From: Nitrospirota bacterium
GTDB lineage: Bacteria; Nitrospirota; Nitrospiria; SBBL01; JAADHI01
Direction of reading: 5' to 3'
Assembly: GCA_029261155.1 (NCBI GenBank)
Contig: JAJDBW010000048.1
Location: forward strand, 1-64,000
DNA length: 64,000 nucleotides
Shown here: positions 16,936 through 24,551 of the stretch, piece after piece
Layout: the number at the start of each line of letters is the position of its first letter
How positions within the stretch are numbered: position 1 is the stretch's first letter
Translations under genes and position numbers: made by a program
The notes under the pieces: generated by a model
Told to the model about the DNA's origin: nothing
The model's database searches: none
Seen by the model: the letters and a program-made list of their open reading frames with translations, nothing else

Positions 16936-17826
16936 GTGAGGATTTCATCTGCCATAGGGTCGGGAAATCGTCCTGCCTTGTTTGATCTAGGTTCCCTAGT
17001 CAGAAACCGGGTCCTCGCTCTTCTCCTATTCGCCCTACTCCTTGTTCCGGTCGATTCTCTAGAAGCCGGTATGGCAAAGCCGGATCGAAACCAGGAGCAA
17101 CTGATCGGGCCGGTAAAGACCTTGTTGATTGAATTTGCGAAACTCAATAATGTCGATGGGGAATGGGTACCCGAATCGCCTCGGACGCCTTGGCTTTCGA
17201 CCCTTTACGATTCATCAGGTTTTCAAATTGAGGAAGAGCAGTTCTACACTGAGAAGAGTCTTGATTTTAAATCCGTCTTTCAGTACGATGCTGCCGGGAA
17301 TTTGTCCGAGGGGGTCGAGTACGATTATCAGGGAACGGTTGCTTTTAAGTGGTCCTATGCCTACGATTTGGTCAAGAAAACCATCGAGAAAAAGCAGTTT
17401 TTCCCCGATGGCGTGCTCTTTTCGGTTACAACGCGTTTCTATGACGCGAACGGAAACCTGGTCGAGGAAAAACGGTTTCTTGCGCAAACTCAAAACCGGT
17501 TCAAATGGACCTATGCTTACGACAATGCGGGAAAGAAGATTGAGGAAGCCTATTTTCTTGAACGCCGGGGTGAACGCCCTGGTAGCACAAAATCGCTGTT
17601 GAACTTTAAAGCCATATTTCGCTATGATAAAGAAGGAAATATGATCGAAGAAACAAAGTACGATGCCTCGGGCCGGATCAGCGGCGTCAGGCGTTTTAAA
17701 TACGCGTTCGATCAAGTCGGAAATTGGATTACGCAGACCGCTTTTGAATCGCTAGGAGACAATGAAACATCAGCGCTTGTGCCCACCGAGATTACCTACC
17801 GTACCTTTTCTTATTATCCGCAATGA
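16936..17826 (+). CDS. RHS/YD-repeat-like exported protein
   Basis: The protein has a signal segment LALLLFALLLVPVDSL and then short repeated units of the YD/RHS type: VFQYDAAGNLSEGVEYD, YAYDLVKKTIEKKQF, RFYDANGNLVEEKRF, YAYDNAGKKIEEAYF, IFRYDKEGNMIEETKYD and FAFDQ-like closings. Such repeats form beta-rich shells or strips, and no toxin domain is attached here. The start is uncertain: the reading frame opens upstream inside the cytochrome gene (ATG at 16819), but a GTG at 16936 avoids that overlap and gives a normal signal peptide. Its stop overlaps the start of the next gene (ATGA). The function is unknown. Its placement suggests a surface or periplasmic partner of the cytochromes. Confidence 0.7.
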   Translation: MRISSAIGSGNRPALFDLGSLVRNRVLALLLFALLLVPVDSLEAGMAKPDRNQEQLIGPVKTLLIEFAKLNNVDGEWVPESPRTPWLSTLYDSSGFQIEEEQFYTEKSLDFKSVFQYDAAGNLSEGVEYDYQGTVAFKWSYAYDLVKKTIEKKQFFPDGVLFSVTTRFYDANGNLVEEKRFLAQTQNRFKWTYAYDNAGKKIEEAYFLERRGERPGSTKSLLNFKAIFRYDKEGNMIEETKYDASGRISGVRRFKYAFDQVGNWITQTAFESLGDNETSALVPTEITYRTFSYYPQ

Positions 17827-18947
17827 CCTTCCTAAGGCGACGATCTAGATTCAGGCTGTTTTTATTCATCGCGCTTTTATTCTGCCTTCATTTCCCCCTC
17901 CCATCCTCCTTTGCGCAGGCCCCTATGCCGCAAAGGAACCCGGAGCTCTGGAATCACTTTTCCCTCTTTTCGATTGTGCGGGCCTTGGCCATTGACGGCG
18001 ATACCGTGTGGATCGGTACCTCAAATGGCATTCTAAGATACAATCTTTCCACCGAAGACCAACAGGTGTATACGACGAAGGACGGCCTGCTTTCGAACAT
18101 GATCCATTCCATTACCGTTGGCCCTGATGGGGTGATTTGGGTGGGAACCTATGGGGGCGGCTTAAGCCGCTTCGATGGAAAAACGTGGACAGCCTACACC
18201 CCCTACGGCTTGGGCTCGACCCTGACTTATGCGGCCAATTGGACGCCCTTTAAAAAGGGGCAAGGCTTAGGCGATCTTTGGGTGTATGGTATTCATTTCG
18301 ATCCGAAGGGCGTGATGTGGGTGGCCACATGGAAGGGCGTCAGCCGTTTCGATGGGAAGGCATTTAAAACCTATACCACTGACGATGGTCTTATCGACAA
18401 ATGGGTTTACACCTTGAGCCAAGACCGCGATGGCGTCTTTTGGTTTGGCACGGAAGGCGGCGTGACGCGCTACGATGGAAAGACTTGGCGGAGTTATACG
18501 AATAAAGACGGCGTCGGGACGGATGTCGGAACAACAACGCCGCCCGAAGTCCAATCCCTTCCCTTCACGCCCCGGCACCACGCAGAAGGCGGCGGAAAGC
18601 CGCTTCGCTACAATCCAAATTATATTGTCTCCTCCGTGGTCGATGCGAAAAATCATCTATGGGTCGGGACCTTGGGCGGCGGGCTTGCACGTTTCGACGG
18701 TAAAAGCTGGAAAAGTTATTCCACAAAAGACGGCTTGGCGGGCAATATGGTCCACGCCATTAAAATTGACCGTAACGGCCTTCTCTGGATCGGCACAGAC
18801 GGAGGCGTCAGCCGTTTCGACGGTAAAACCTTTTCGAACCTAAGCAAAAAAGATGGTGTTAGCACTGTCTTTTCCATTGCTTTCGACAAAGAGGGAAACA
18901 AGTGGTTTGGAACCTTCGGCGGCGTCAGTCAATACCGGGGAGATTGA
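17823..18947 (+). CDS. Two-component-regulator-type beta-propeller protein, exported
   Basis: The 374-residue exported protein (signal LFLFIALLFCLHFPLPSSFA) is built from propeller repeats of the kind found in the sensor domains of hybrid histidine kinases. Units include VWIGTSNGILRYN, VIWVGTYGGGLSRFDGKTW, VMWVATWKGVSRFDGKAF, VFWFGTEGGVTRYDGKTW, LWVGTLGGGLARFDGKSW and LLWIGTDGGVSRFDGKTF. No kinase or membrane domain follows, so it is a stand-alone propeller. The start overlaps the preceding stop (ATGA), so the two are translationally coupled and probably interact. With the two NHL proteins this is the third propeller in the island. A scaffold function is an inference. Confidence 0.85.
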   Translation: MTFLRRRSRFRLFLFIALLFCLHFPLPSSFAQAPMPQRNPELWNHFSLFSIVRALAIDGDTVWIGTSNGILRYNLSTEDQQVYTTKDGLLSNMIHSITVGPDGVIWVGTYGGGLSRFDGKTWTAYTPYGLGSTLTYAANWTPFKKGQGLGDLWVYGIHFDPKGVMWVATWKGVSRFDGKAFKTYTTDDGLIDKWVYTLSQDRDGVFWFGTEGGVTRYDGKTWRSYTNKDGVGTDVGTTTPPEVQSLPFTPRHHAEGGGKPLRYNPNYIVSSVVDAKNHLWVGTLGGGLARFDGKSWKSYSTKDGLAGNMVHAIKIDRNGLLWIGTDGGVSRFDGKTFSNLSKKDGVSTVFSIAFDKEGNKWFGTFGGVSQYRGD

Positions 18948-19284
18948 TGTAAGCCTTGGTGTCGGAGGGGCATCTCTGTCCTTTTTCCTTTTTATGTTGA
19001 ATTGATAATAGGATCTTCCTCAGGGTCTTTGAATCAGGTCCTCTGATACAAATTTCCTGGCACGAGCTCGGTGAGCTTTCACTTTCCTATGAAATGATAA
19101 AAAGAATAGGAATAAACGATCGATCGTGGAATGCGAATTTTCGGTCCGTCTGTTTTTATCACGATCACTTCCGCCTCAAGGCGTGTTGGCCGTTTAATCA
19201 TGACGGTCACAGTCCCGTCTTTTGTTCGGAAAAGCCGAGGCGCTGTGGCTTTGAAATTTCCTGTCTAAGAAAGAGAAATCGAGG
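18948..19284. other. Intergenic stretch, no certain feature
   Basis: This gap of about 340 bp follows the propeller gene. It contains TGGCACG at 19058-19064, resembling the -24 half of a sigma-54 promoter, but the -12 half is poor. A 64-codon plus-strand frame ends on the GTG start of the next gene, but it has no ribosome-binding site and an implausible composition. Confidence 0.35.
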
Positions 19285-20769
19285 GTGACATCGGTGAATA
19301 CAAAGCTTTTATTCGGGATGCTATACATTGCGATCACAATATTGTTCTGGACATCGAAAGGCGACGCGGCTCCATCGGCGCTTTGTCATCGTGAACAGCT
19401 TGTCGGGATTGAAAGAGGATCGGTGCGTCCTTTTATATCGAACAAAGGCTTTGCGGAATTCAAGGTGAAAGAAGGGTTTATTGTGGATCTCCTCGGCGAG
19501 CTTGCGCATGAGCTTTGCCCGGATAAGGAGATAAAAGATGTCTTTAAAGTTCGGCAGACCGATTTCGATGAATTATTTAAACGGCTGGCTGTTGAACGTT
19601 ATGACCTCGTGGCGGGTCCGATATCGATCAATGCACCGAACCGAGAGCGAGATCAAGTCGCGTATTCCTATCCATTCTATAAGGAAGCCGGTGTCGTGAT
19701 TGCCTTGAGGGAGACAAAGCATCATATCCGAAATGAAGAAGATTTATGGCACAGGATAAAAAACAAGACCGTCGTGGTGCAAAATGAGACGGCGGGACAT
19801 CAAGTCGCCCAGCTGTTAAATGAGAAAGGCCTGAACCTCAATATTGTCCCGGTCGAAAATGAAAGTGAACTTTTTAGCATCGACGGCAGTTTTGCAATTA
19901 TCCATGATAACCCTATCTTACAATTCCATCTTCACTCAAATCCTAAAACAAAAGACCCGTGGGAGATTGTAAAAGCAAAGGGCGGCAGTCCTTTGTTTTT
20001 GCAGAGGGCACAGTATGGTTTTGTTGTTTCAAAATATAATTTGGAATTGCTGAACGAATTAAACCGCGCCCTTACGAGACTGGAAAACGATGGTGCCTTG
20101 GATCTTCTCAAACAGTGTTGGATTGATCAAAACCGAAATGCTTGCGGTCGCGGCTATACGGTTCAAGCTATCGATGTTAAAGGAACGGTCGAAAGCATTT
20201 CTAAATCGGATGTGAAGACCGGCAAGGTGGACATATTGGGAACCAAAGGCAGAACAAAAATTGTGAATATCGATATCGATGGCGAGCTGGTTTCCGGCCA
20301 ATGCAACCTTTGGTTTTCCCCTAAGCAATCCCGTTTGTTCGAGCGACTTGTGATGCCGCGCCCCTTGTGCGGTATCAGGGCCTTGTTTACGGAGACGACG
20401 ACCCCGCTGATCGATTACTTTTGGTTTTTTCCGGGGATCTCCGGAGGCTATACTTATCGAGACAGTAGTCGGTCGATCAATCGTTTTAATCTTTCTATCG
20501 GTATCGTCAGGGCTTCTCTCGTTACGGTCCCGATCGTTTATGGGCGAGGGCTTGTCTTTTCCTTGACCTATAATCCCATTGGGGGAACCTATGACCTCAA
20601 TAGAGAAAAAGCGGAATTCTCGAAAACCTTGGAAGTCGAGATTTCATCTCCTGTCAGCGATCAGGTCAATGCCGCCCTCACCTACACATCGACCTCGCCA
20701 TGGAGAAATAGGCCCAACAATCACATCATCCAAACACTAGGCCTAGGACTGAAATTTAAATTTAAATAA
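19285..20769 (+). CDS. Solute-binding-domain protein with beta-rich C-terminal extension
   Basis: The 494-residue exported protein has a signal (LFGMLYIAITILFWTSKGDA). Residues about 35-270 resemble family-3 periplasmic solute-binding domains: GFIVDLLGELAHEL, DELFKRLAVERYDLVAGPIS, AYSYPFYKEAGVVIAL, NKTVVVQNETAGHQVAQLLN, YGFVVSKYNLELLNELNRAL and a closing LLKQCW. The remaining 200 residues are beta-rich and end in LGLGLKFKFK, like the last strand of a small barrel, and I do not recognise this part. No ABC transporter partner lies nearby, so it is unlikely to be a transport binding protein. It may sense a small ligand at the envelope. The start is GTG, with a second GTG three codons later that is better spaced from GAGG. 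Confidence 0.7.
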   Translation: MTSVNTKLLFGMLYIAITILFWTSKGDAAPSALCHREQLVGIERGSVRPFISNKGFAEFKVKEGFIVDLLGELAHELCPDKEIKDVFKVRQTDFDELFKRLAVERYDLVAGPISINAPNRERDQVAYSYPFYKEAGVVIALRETKHHIRNEEDLWHRIKNKTVVVQNETAGHQVAQLLNEKGLNLNIVPVENESELFSIDGSFAIIHDNPILQFHLHSNPKTKDPWEIVKAKGGSPLFLQRAQYGFVVSKYNLELLNELNRALTRLENDGALDLLKQCWIDQNRNACGRGYTVQAIDVKGTVESISKSDVKTGKVDILGTKGRTKIVNIDIDGELVSGQCNLWFSPKQSRLFERLVMPRPLCGIRALFTETTTPLIDYFWFFPGISGGYTYRDSSRSINRFNLSIGIVRASLVTVPIVYGRGLVFSLTYNPIGGTYDLNREKAEFSKTLEVEISSPVSDQVNAALTYTSTSPWRNRPNNHIIQTLGLGLKFKFK

Positions 20770-20848
20770 GTGCATGAAACCTGCGCGCGCGCTTAATATT
20801 TTGGCTAAGTATCACCTTAGGAGAGGCTGATCGACGGCCCAAGCCCAT

Positions 20849-21781
20849 TTAAGTTTTTGAGCGCAAGGCTTCTAAGATTGTCGCCATATCCGCAGGGTGG
20901 TCTGAGGAAAACCGGAGGGTCTTTTTTTGTGTCGGGTGCATAAAGCCGAGCTTGGCGGCGTGGAGCATATGGCGCCCAGCCTCGAATTCGAAGGCCTTTA
21001 CGATTTTTCCGCCATAGACCTTGTCTCCGACAATGGGGTGTCCCAGATGGTTCATATGCACCCGGAGTTGGTGGGTTCGGCCGGTTTGCGGAAGCAATTC
21101 AAGGAGTGAGGCCGTTTTGAATCGCTCAATAATTTTGTAATGGGTTTCAGCTTCGCGCGGGTGTGTGGTGTTGGATGAAATTTTTTTTCGATGGATGCGA
21201 TCGCGTCCGATGGCCAGGTTGATCTTCCCGCCCTTTTTAAGCTTGCCGCAGACCAGGGCGATATAGCTGCGCTCGATACTATGGTCCTTAAATTGTTTCG
21301 ATAGAAAACGATGCGCCAAATCTGTTTTTGCGACTACGAGGATGCCGGAGGTTTCTTTGTCTAAGCGATGGATAATGCCTGGCCGTTCCCGTCCGCCGAT
21401 GCCCGCAAGATCTTTGCAATGGTGTAGCAGGGCGTGGACGAGCGTGCCTTCGTAATGTCCCGGTGCGGGGTGTACAACCATGCCCGCAGCCTTATTGATC
21501 ACCAAGAGGTCTTTATCTTCATAGAGAATATCGAGGGGGATGGCCTCGGGAATTAAGTCCAAGGGCGTCGGCGGCGGAATACGAATCTGAATTTGATCGC
21601 CCTTTTTTACTTTGTAGCTTGCTCGCGTTGCTGCGCCGTTGACAAAGATTTGTTTCTCTAAAATTAATCGCTGAATTTGCGAACGGGTGAGGGACAGCCC
21701 TTTTTTGATCAGATAGAGATCGAGTCGGTAGGCTTGGCTTTCGTTGGGAACAATAATGGGGGATATCGGAAAAGTGGACAT
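20849..21781 (-). CDS. rluD: 23S rRNA pseudouridine synthase, RluD family
   Basis: This 310-residue cytoplasmic enzyme converts specific uridines of large-subunit rRNA to pseudouridine. It has an N-terminal S4 RNA-binding domain (LTRSQIQRLILEKQIFVNG) and a catalytic domain with the family signature IHRLDKETSGILVVAKT, whose aspartate is the nucleophile. Other conserved blocks are INKAAGMVVHPAPGH and LLPQTGRTHQLRVHM. The length is normal for RluD. RluA/RluC-type paralogues share these motifs, so the exact target positions cannot be assigned from sequence alone. It converges with the plus-strand solute-binding gene. No terminator is apparent between them. Confidence 0.92.
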   Translation of the reverse strand: MSTFPISPIIVPNESQAYRLDLYLIKKGLSLTRSQIQRLILEKQIFVNGAATRASYKVKKGDQIQIRIPPPTPLDLIPEAIPLDILYEDKDLLVINKAAGMVVHPAPGHYEGTLVHALLHHCKDLAGIGGRERPGIIHRLDKETSGILVVAKTDLAHRFLSKQFKDHSIERSYIALVCGKLKKGGKINLAIGRDRIHRKKISSNTTHPREAETHYKIIERFKTASLLELLPQTGRTHQLRVHMNHLGHPIVGDKVYGGKIVKAFEFEAGRHMLHAAKLGFMHPTQKKTLRFSSDHPADMATILEALRSKT

Positions 21782-21858
21782 CGAAATTGGGGGTTCAACT
21801 TAGATTAAAGTGGGTTGGATGCATGAGCCCTTGAGCCTTTCGGAAACAGTCTTTCAAG

Positions 21859-22188
21859 CTATTTTCCCGGAAGCGTATTTACAAAGGCCAAAGCCTGGTC
21901 GATCCATTCCTTGAGTCCCTCATCCGACTCGAATCCTTCCGGAGCCACATAGATCATCCCTTTCATTGGCCTCCCCGTAAAATCCATTTTTCTTGCGTGT
22001 GGCATGGAAAGCGCGTCTTCGTATCCTTGAGGCCCAACCCGCAGCATCAATTCTTCCCCCACAATGCCGCAGCACATGTTACCGCGGACCATAAAAGCCA
22101 AACCGCCGAACATCTTTTTTTCCGCGAGGCCGGCACAATCGTCTAATACCTCCCGGATGCGCTCGGCCAGTCCTTCATCATAGGCCAT
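21859..22188 (-). CDS. TfoX N-terminal domain protein
   Basis: The 109-residue protein has the TfoX-N fold: LAERIREVLDDCAGLAEKKMFGGLAFMVRGNMCCGIV, with later GEELMLRVGPQGYEDAL and TGRPMKGMIYVAP. Stand-alone TfoX-N proteins are common, and most have no tested function; only TfoX/Sxy of gammaproteobacteria is a competence regulator. It begins 17 bp after the folK stop on the same strand, so it is probably the last gene of the folate operon. No competence context is present. Confidence 0.85.
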   Translation of the reverse strand: MAYDEGLAERIREVLDDCAGLAEKKMFGGLAFMVRGNMCCGIVGEELMLRVGPQGYEDALSMPHARKMDFTGRPMKGMIYVAPEGFESDEGLKEWIDQALAFVNTLPGK

Positions 22189-22205
22189 GTTTCGCTGGCT
22201 TCAAT

Positions 22206-22640
22206 TTATCGGTTTGTTTCGATTCGTTCATGTTTCTTCTTGCCTGTTTGATCGCCGAGGATACCCGGCCACAAGGCTTCGATGGCGTTTTGAAGAAATG
22301 CGCGCTCGGGCACATCCGGGTCCACGATCCGGCCATTCCAGACAAGGATGTCGAGATCGAGTGTCCTGGGGCCATTTTTGTTTTCGCTTCGAATTCGGCC
22401 AAACTTGTTTTCGATTTCAAGAAGCCATTTTTTTAATTTGTCGCTTTCGAGTGTGGTTTTAAACCGAACCGCGCCGTTTAAAAAATGGGCCTGATCTTTA
22501 TAACCCAAGGGCGCCGTCATCACAAAATCGGAACAGGCGACTGTGTCGAACTTGTCCTTTATGGCTTGAAGGGCTTTGTTCATGTTTGGGCGAGGATCGA
22601 TATTCGAGCCCAAGCCCACGATGACGTCATTTTCTTGCAT
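22206..22640 (-). CDS. folK: 2-amino-4-hydroxy-6-hydroxymethyldihydropteridine diphosphokinase
   Basis: HPPK transfers pyrophosphate from ATP to 6-hydroxymethyl-7,8-dihydropterin in folate synthesis. The protein has 144 residues, with the family blocks VIVGLGSNIDPRPNMNKAL at the start, FLNGAVRFKT, LLEIENKFGR and NGPRTLDLDILVW (the metal-binding aspartates lie in LDLDI). The C-terminus is slightly shorter than in E. coli but contains the PDVPERAFL segment. It sits between folB and the TfoX gene, with folB 6 bp upstream, so the three form a folate operon. Cytoplasmic. Confidence 0.93.
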   Translation of the reverse strand: MQENDVIVGLGSNIDPRPNMNKALQAIKDKFDTVACSDFVMTAPLGYKDQAHFLNGAVRFKTTLESDKLKKWLLEIENKFGRIRSENKNGPRTLDLDILVWNGRIVDPDVPERAFLQNAIEALWPGILGDQTGKKKHERIETNR

Positions 22641-22646
22641 TTTTGA

Positions 22647-23003
22647 TTAGGCCCCAGGTCTTTCTTTTTCCACGACGATAGAAACTGAATCGGTTAAGCG
22701 CAGTGCACCGGGTTTGTCCACTTCAACCACGACCTTCTTGGCTAAGGGATTGGCGATGGCGATGTCGGTCACGTCCGATGCGATTTTTTCCACAAGGTTG
22801 AAGTCGTTCTTTTCGACATGATCGATGATCTGATTTCGCAAGGTTTTATAATCGATCGTTTCTTTAATGTCGTCTGTCTCCGCTGCCTTTGCGCCGTCGA
22901 AGGTGATCTGCAGGTTGATGACGACCTCTTGGGGCTTCTTTTTTTCCCAATCGTAAATGCCGACAATGGTTCTGAGTCTTAGGTTTTTTATTTTAACGAT
23001 CAT
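22647..23003 (-). CDS. folB: Dihydroneopterin aldolase
   Basis: The 118-residue enzyme cleaves 7,8-dihydroneopterin to 6-hydroxymethyldihydropterin, the substrate of the neighbouring FolK. Conserved features are LRTIVGIYDWEKKKPQEVVI at the N-terminus with the family glutamate, the helix after IDYKTLRNQIIDHVE, and VVVEVDKPGALRLTDSVSI near the end. It assembles as an oligomeric tunnel fold in the family. It lies 3 bp from the folM-like reductase and 6 bp from folK, so the three are transcribed together. Confidence 0.93.
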   Translation of the reverse strand: MIVKIKNLRLRTIVGIYDWEKKKPQEVVINLQITFDGAKAAETDDIKETIDYKTLRNQIIDHVEKNDFNLVEKIASDVTDIAIANPLAKKVVVEVDKPGALRLTDSVSIVVEKERPGA

Positions 23004-23006
23004 GGT

Positions 23007-23720
23007 CTAAACCAGCCTTTCTCCGCCATCTACAAAGAGGAGTTCACCATTAATATAATTTGACTGTGTTAAATATTTGACTGCGTAGAGAATGTCTTCT
23101 ACTTTTCCAGGGACCTTCATCGGTGTCCTGAGTGCGACTTTGTTTAAATAGTCCGCGTCCATTTCCTCGGGTGCTAGGATGGGGCCGGGACAAATGCCAT
23201 TGACGCGGATGCGGGGCGCGAGTGCCTTGGCCAGGAGCAAGGTGAGTTCTTTCAGCGCTTTTTTGCTGAGCGAATAGGCAAAATATCCTGTGGCATAGGT
23301 TTCGACGCGGGTGTCGAGTAAATTTAGAATGGCCCCCTCGCTGCAAATTTTTGCAAAGGCCTGCGATAAAAAGAAGGGGGCTTTGAGGTGAAGATTGAAA
23401 TAACGATCAAAATCGTGCATGCTGGTCTCGGCAAAAGGGATTTTCTCGAAGCAGGATGCATTGTTCACCAGGAGCTTCAATGCACCTAGCTCTGCGTTCG
23501 ACCGCTCGACCAATTTGTGCGGCAAGTCCGGATCGGAGAGATCGCCCTGCATCAAGAGGCAGCGTCGCCCGAGGCCATCAATTTCTTGTTTTAATTTGTT
23601 GGCTTCTCCCTCAGAGCGATGGTAATGCAGGGCAATGTCGTACCCTTCCTGGGCGAGTAACACAGAAATTGCTCCGCCCAAACGCTTTGCACCTCCCGTG
23701 ACAATGGCAACGCCCTTCAA
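23007..23720 (-). CDS. SDR-family pteridine/dihydromonapterin reductase-like protein
   Basis: The 237-residue short-chain dehydrogenase has a nucleotide-binding start AIVTGGAKRLGGAIS, where the arginine after GGAK suits NADPH. LVNNASCF follows, and the catalytic Tyr-Lys pair appears as YFAYSLSKKAL. The C-terminal GICPGPILAPEEM and INGELLFVDGGERL are typical. Position immediately before folB and folK, and its similarity to FolM/PTR1-type enzymes, suggests reduction of dihydrofolate or dihydromonapterin. The usual catalytic serine region reads LNLLDTRVETYATGYFAYS, so DTR replaces the more common SSxx. This also occurs in FolM-type enzymes, which supports the assignment. Confidence 0.82.
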   Translation of the reverse strand: MKGVAIVTGGAKRLGGAISVLLAQEGYDIALHYHRSEGEANKLKQEIDGLGRRCLLMQGDLSDPDLPHKLVERSNAELGALKLLVNNASCFEKIPFAETSMHDFDRYFNLHLKAPFFLSQAFAKICSEGAILNLLDTRVETYATGYFAYSLSKKALKELTLLLAKALAPRIRVNGICPGPILAPEEMDADYLNKVALRTPMKVPGKVEDILYAVKYLTQSNYINGELLFVDGGERLV

Positions 23721-23856
23721 TGCACACTCCTTGAATCCATGAATCCCTCAGTCCGCGTTTTGTATAACCCAATCATTGCCGTTTATCAATCTTTTTTAGA
23801 TTAAGGAAGGTGCGATACGCCCTGAGTCCGCACTTTTTCAAGGGAGGGTGTTTAAA

Positions 23857-24435
23857 TCAGGATTGCCGTGTGAGTTCGTTTTGATCGGTATGTTCGAAGG
23901 TTTTTCCGTAGATTTCGAGCATCGTCGTTTCCGCGTAGCGAAGCGTCCCTTTTCCAAGGGTAATTTTGTGACGAAATGCGGTCGTGCGGGCTTTATCGCG
24001 CATAAAGGGCGATTGAAGAATGCCCCAATCCGGATCGCCGAGCTTCGCGCCCACTTCCAGGACAACGTCTCCGTTGCCTTCGGCCTCTCCGAGATATTTC
24101 CCGCCCGCGAGCACGGCAACCGCACGGGGAATCACCAAAGAATGCATGACGATGCCCGCAGCGGCGTCCCACATCCAGTAGCCCGTTTCGTCGTGAAAGA
24201 TCTCATTATTCGATTTACGCTGGACAATCTGGCGATAGTGCAGAATGGTGAGGACTTGCGTTTCGGCATTCGTGACATCGCCAATGTCCTGAAAGGTGAT
24301 CGTTTCGTGGTAGGTGTTTTCCTCTTGGCCATCGGGTTCCGGGGAAAGGTCAATACCTTTATCGCCTTTCCAAGTGCCAATTAAGCCCGCCAAAGGCCCA
24401 TAGTCGATTTTCATTTTTGTGTTCTCTTCTGCCAT
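23857..24435 (-). CDS. Nitrobindin/THAP4-like FABP-family protein
   Basis: The 192-residue beta-barrel protein belongs to the lipocalin-like nitrobindin group (DUF1794). The signature GTWKGDKG near residue 20 matches the GxWxGxG pattern. Others are HETITFQDIG, ETGYWMWDAAAGIVMHSLVIPRAV and LRYAETTMLEIYG. Some family members bind ferric heme and react with nitric oxide or peroxynitrite; bacterial roles are little known. The gene is free-standing, with about 140 bp upstream from its neighbour on the right and 136 bp before the reductase gene. Cytoplasmic. Confidence 0.8.
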   Translation of the reverse strand: MAEENTKMKIDYGPLAGLIGTWKGDKGIDLSPEPDGQEENTYHETITFQDIGDVTNAETQVLTILHYRQIVQRKSNNEIFHDETGYWMWDAAAGIVMHSLVIPRAVAVLAGGKYLGEAEGNGDVVLEVGAKLGDPDWGILQSPFMRDKARTTAFRHKITLGKGTLRYAETTMLEIYGKTFEHTDQNELTRQS

Positions 24436-24489
24436 GTTGTCTCCTCTATTGGGAATGTTATTTTCTAAATCTCATTAGATCCTATCATT

Positions 24490-24551
24490 GATAATGCCTC
24501 GCCTAAATGGCCTGCGCTTTTTGCGCGTCCAATTTGAGGCGATTGTTATGC
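24490..24551 (-). repeat. attC-like recombination hairpin of an integron-type cassette
   Basis: On the minus strand the site starts with GCATAAC (24551-24545), which contains the TAA stop of the exonuclease gene. A long imperfect stem follows: CGCCTCAAATTGG (24541-24529) pairs with CCATTTAGGCG (24510-24500), leaving single bulged C and T bases on one arm. An inner GCGC-AAAAA-GCGC hairpin sits at the tip. Bulged bases on one arm, terminal GCATAAC/GTTATGC complementarity and a stop codon inside the core are hallmarks of attC sites. The far end reads ATTATC instead of GTTRRRY, so this half has probably decayed or lies outside a cassette array. Confidence 0.6.

Noticed and set aside
19058-19072. 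TGGCACG followed by GT at sigma-54 spacing before the solute-binding gene
   Set aside because: The -24 half is perfect but the -12 half reads CGGT instead of TTGC, and the gene starts 210 bp further on.
19094-19288. 64-codon plus-strand frame that ends on the GTG start of the solute-binding protein (GTGA)
   Set aside because: No ribosome-binding site and an implausible Cys/His/Trp-rich composition; the overlap with the next start is probably chance.
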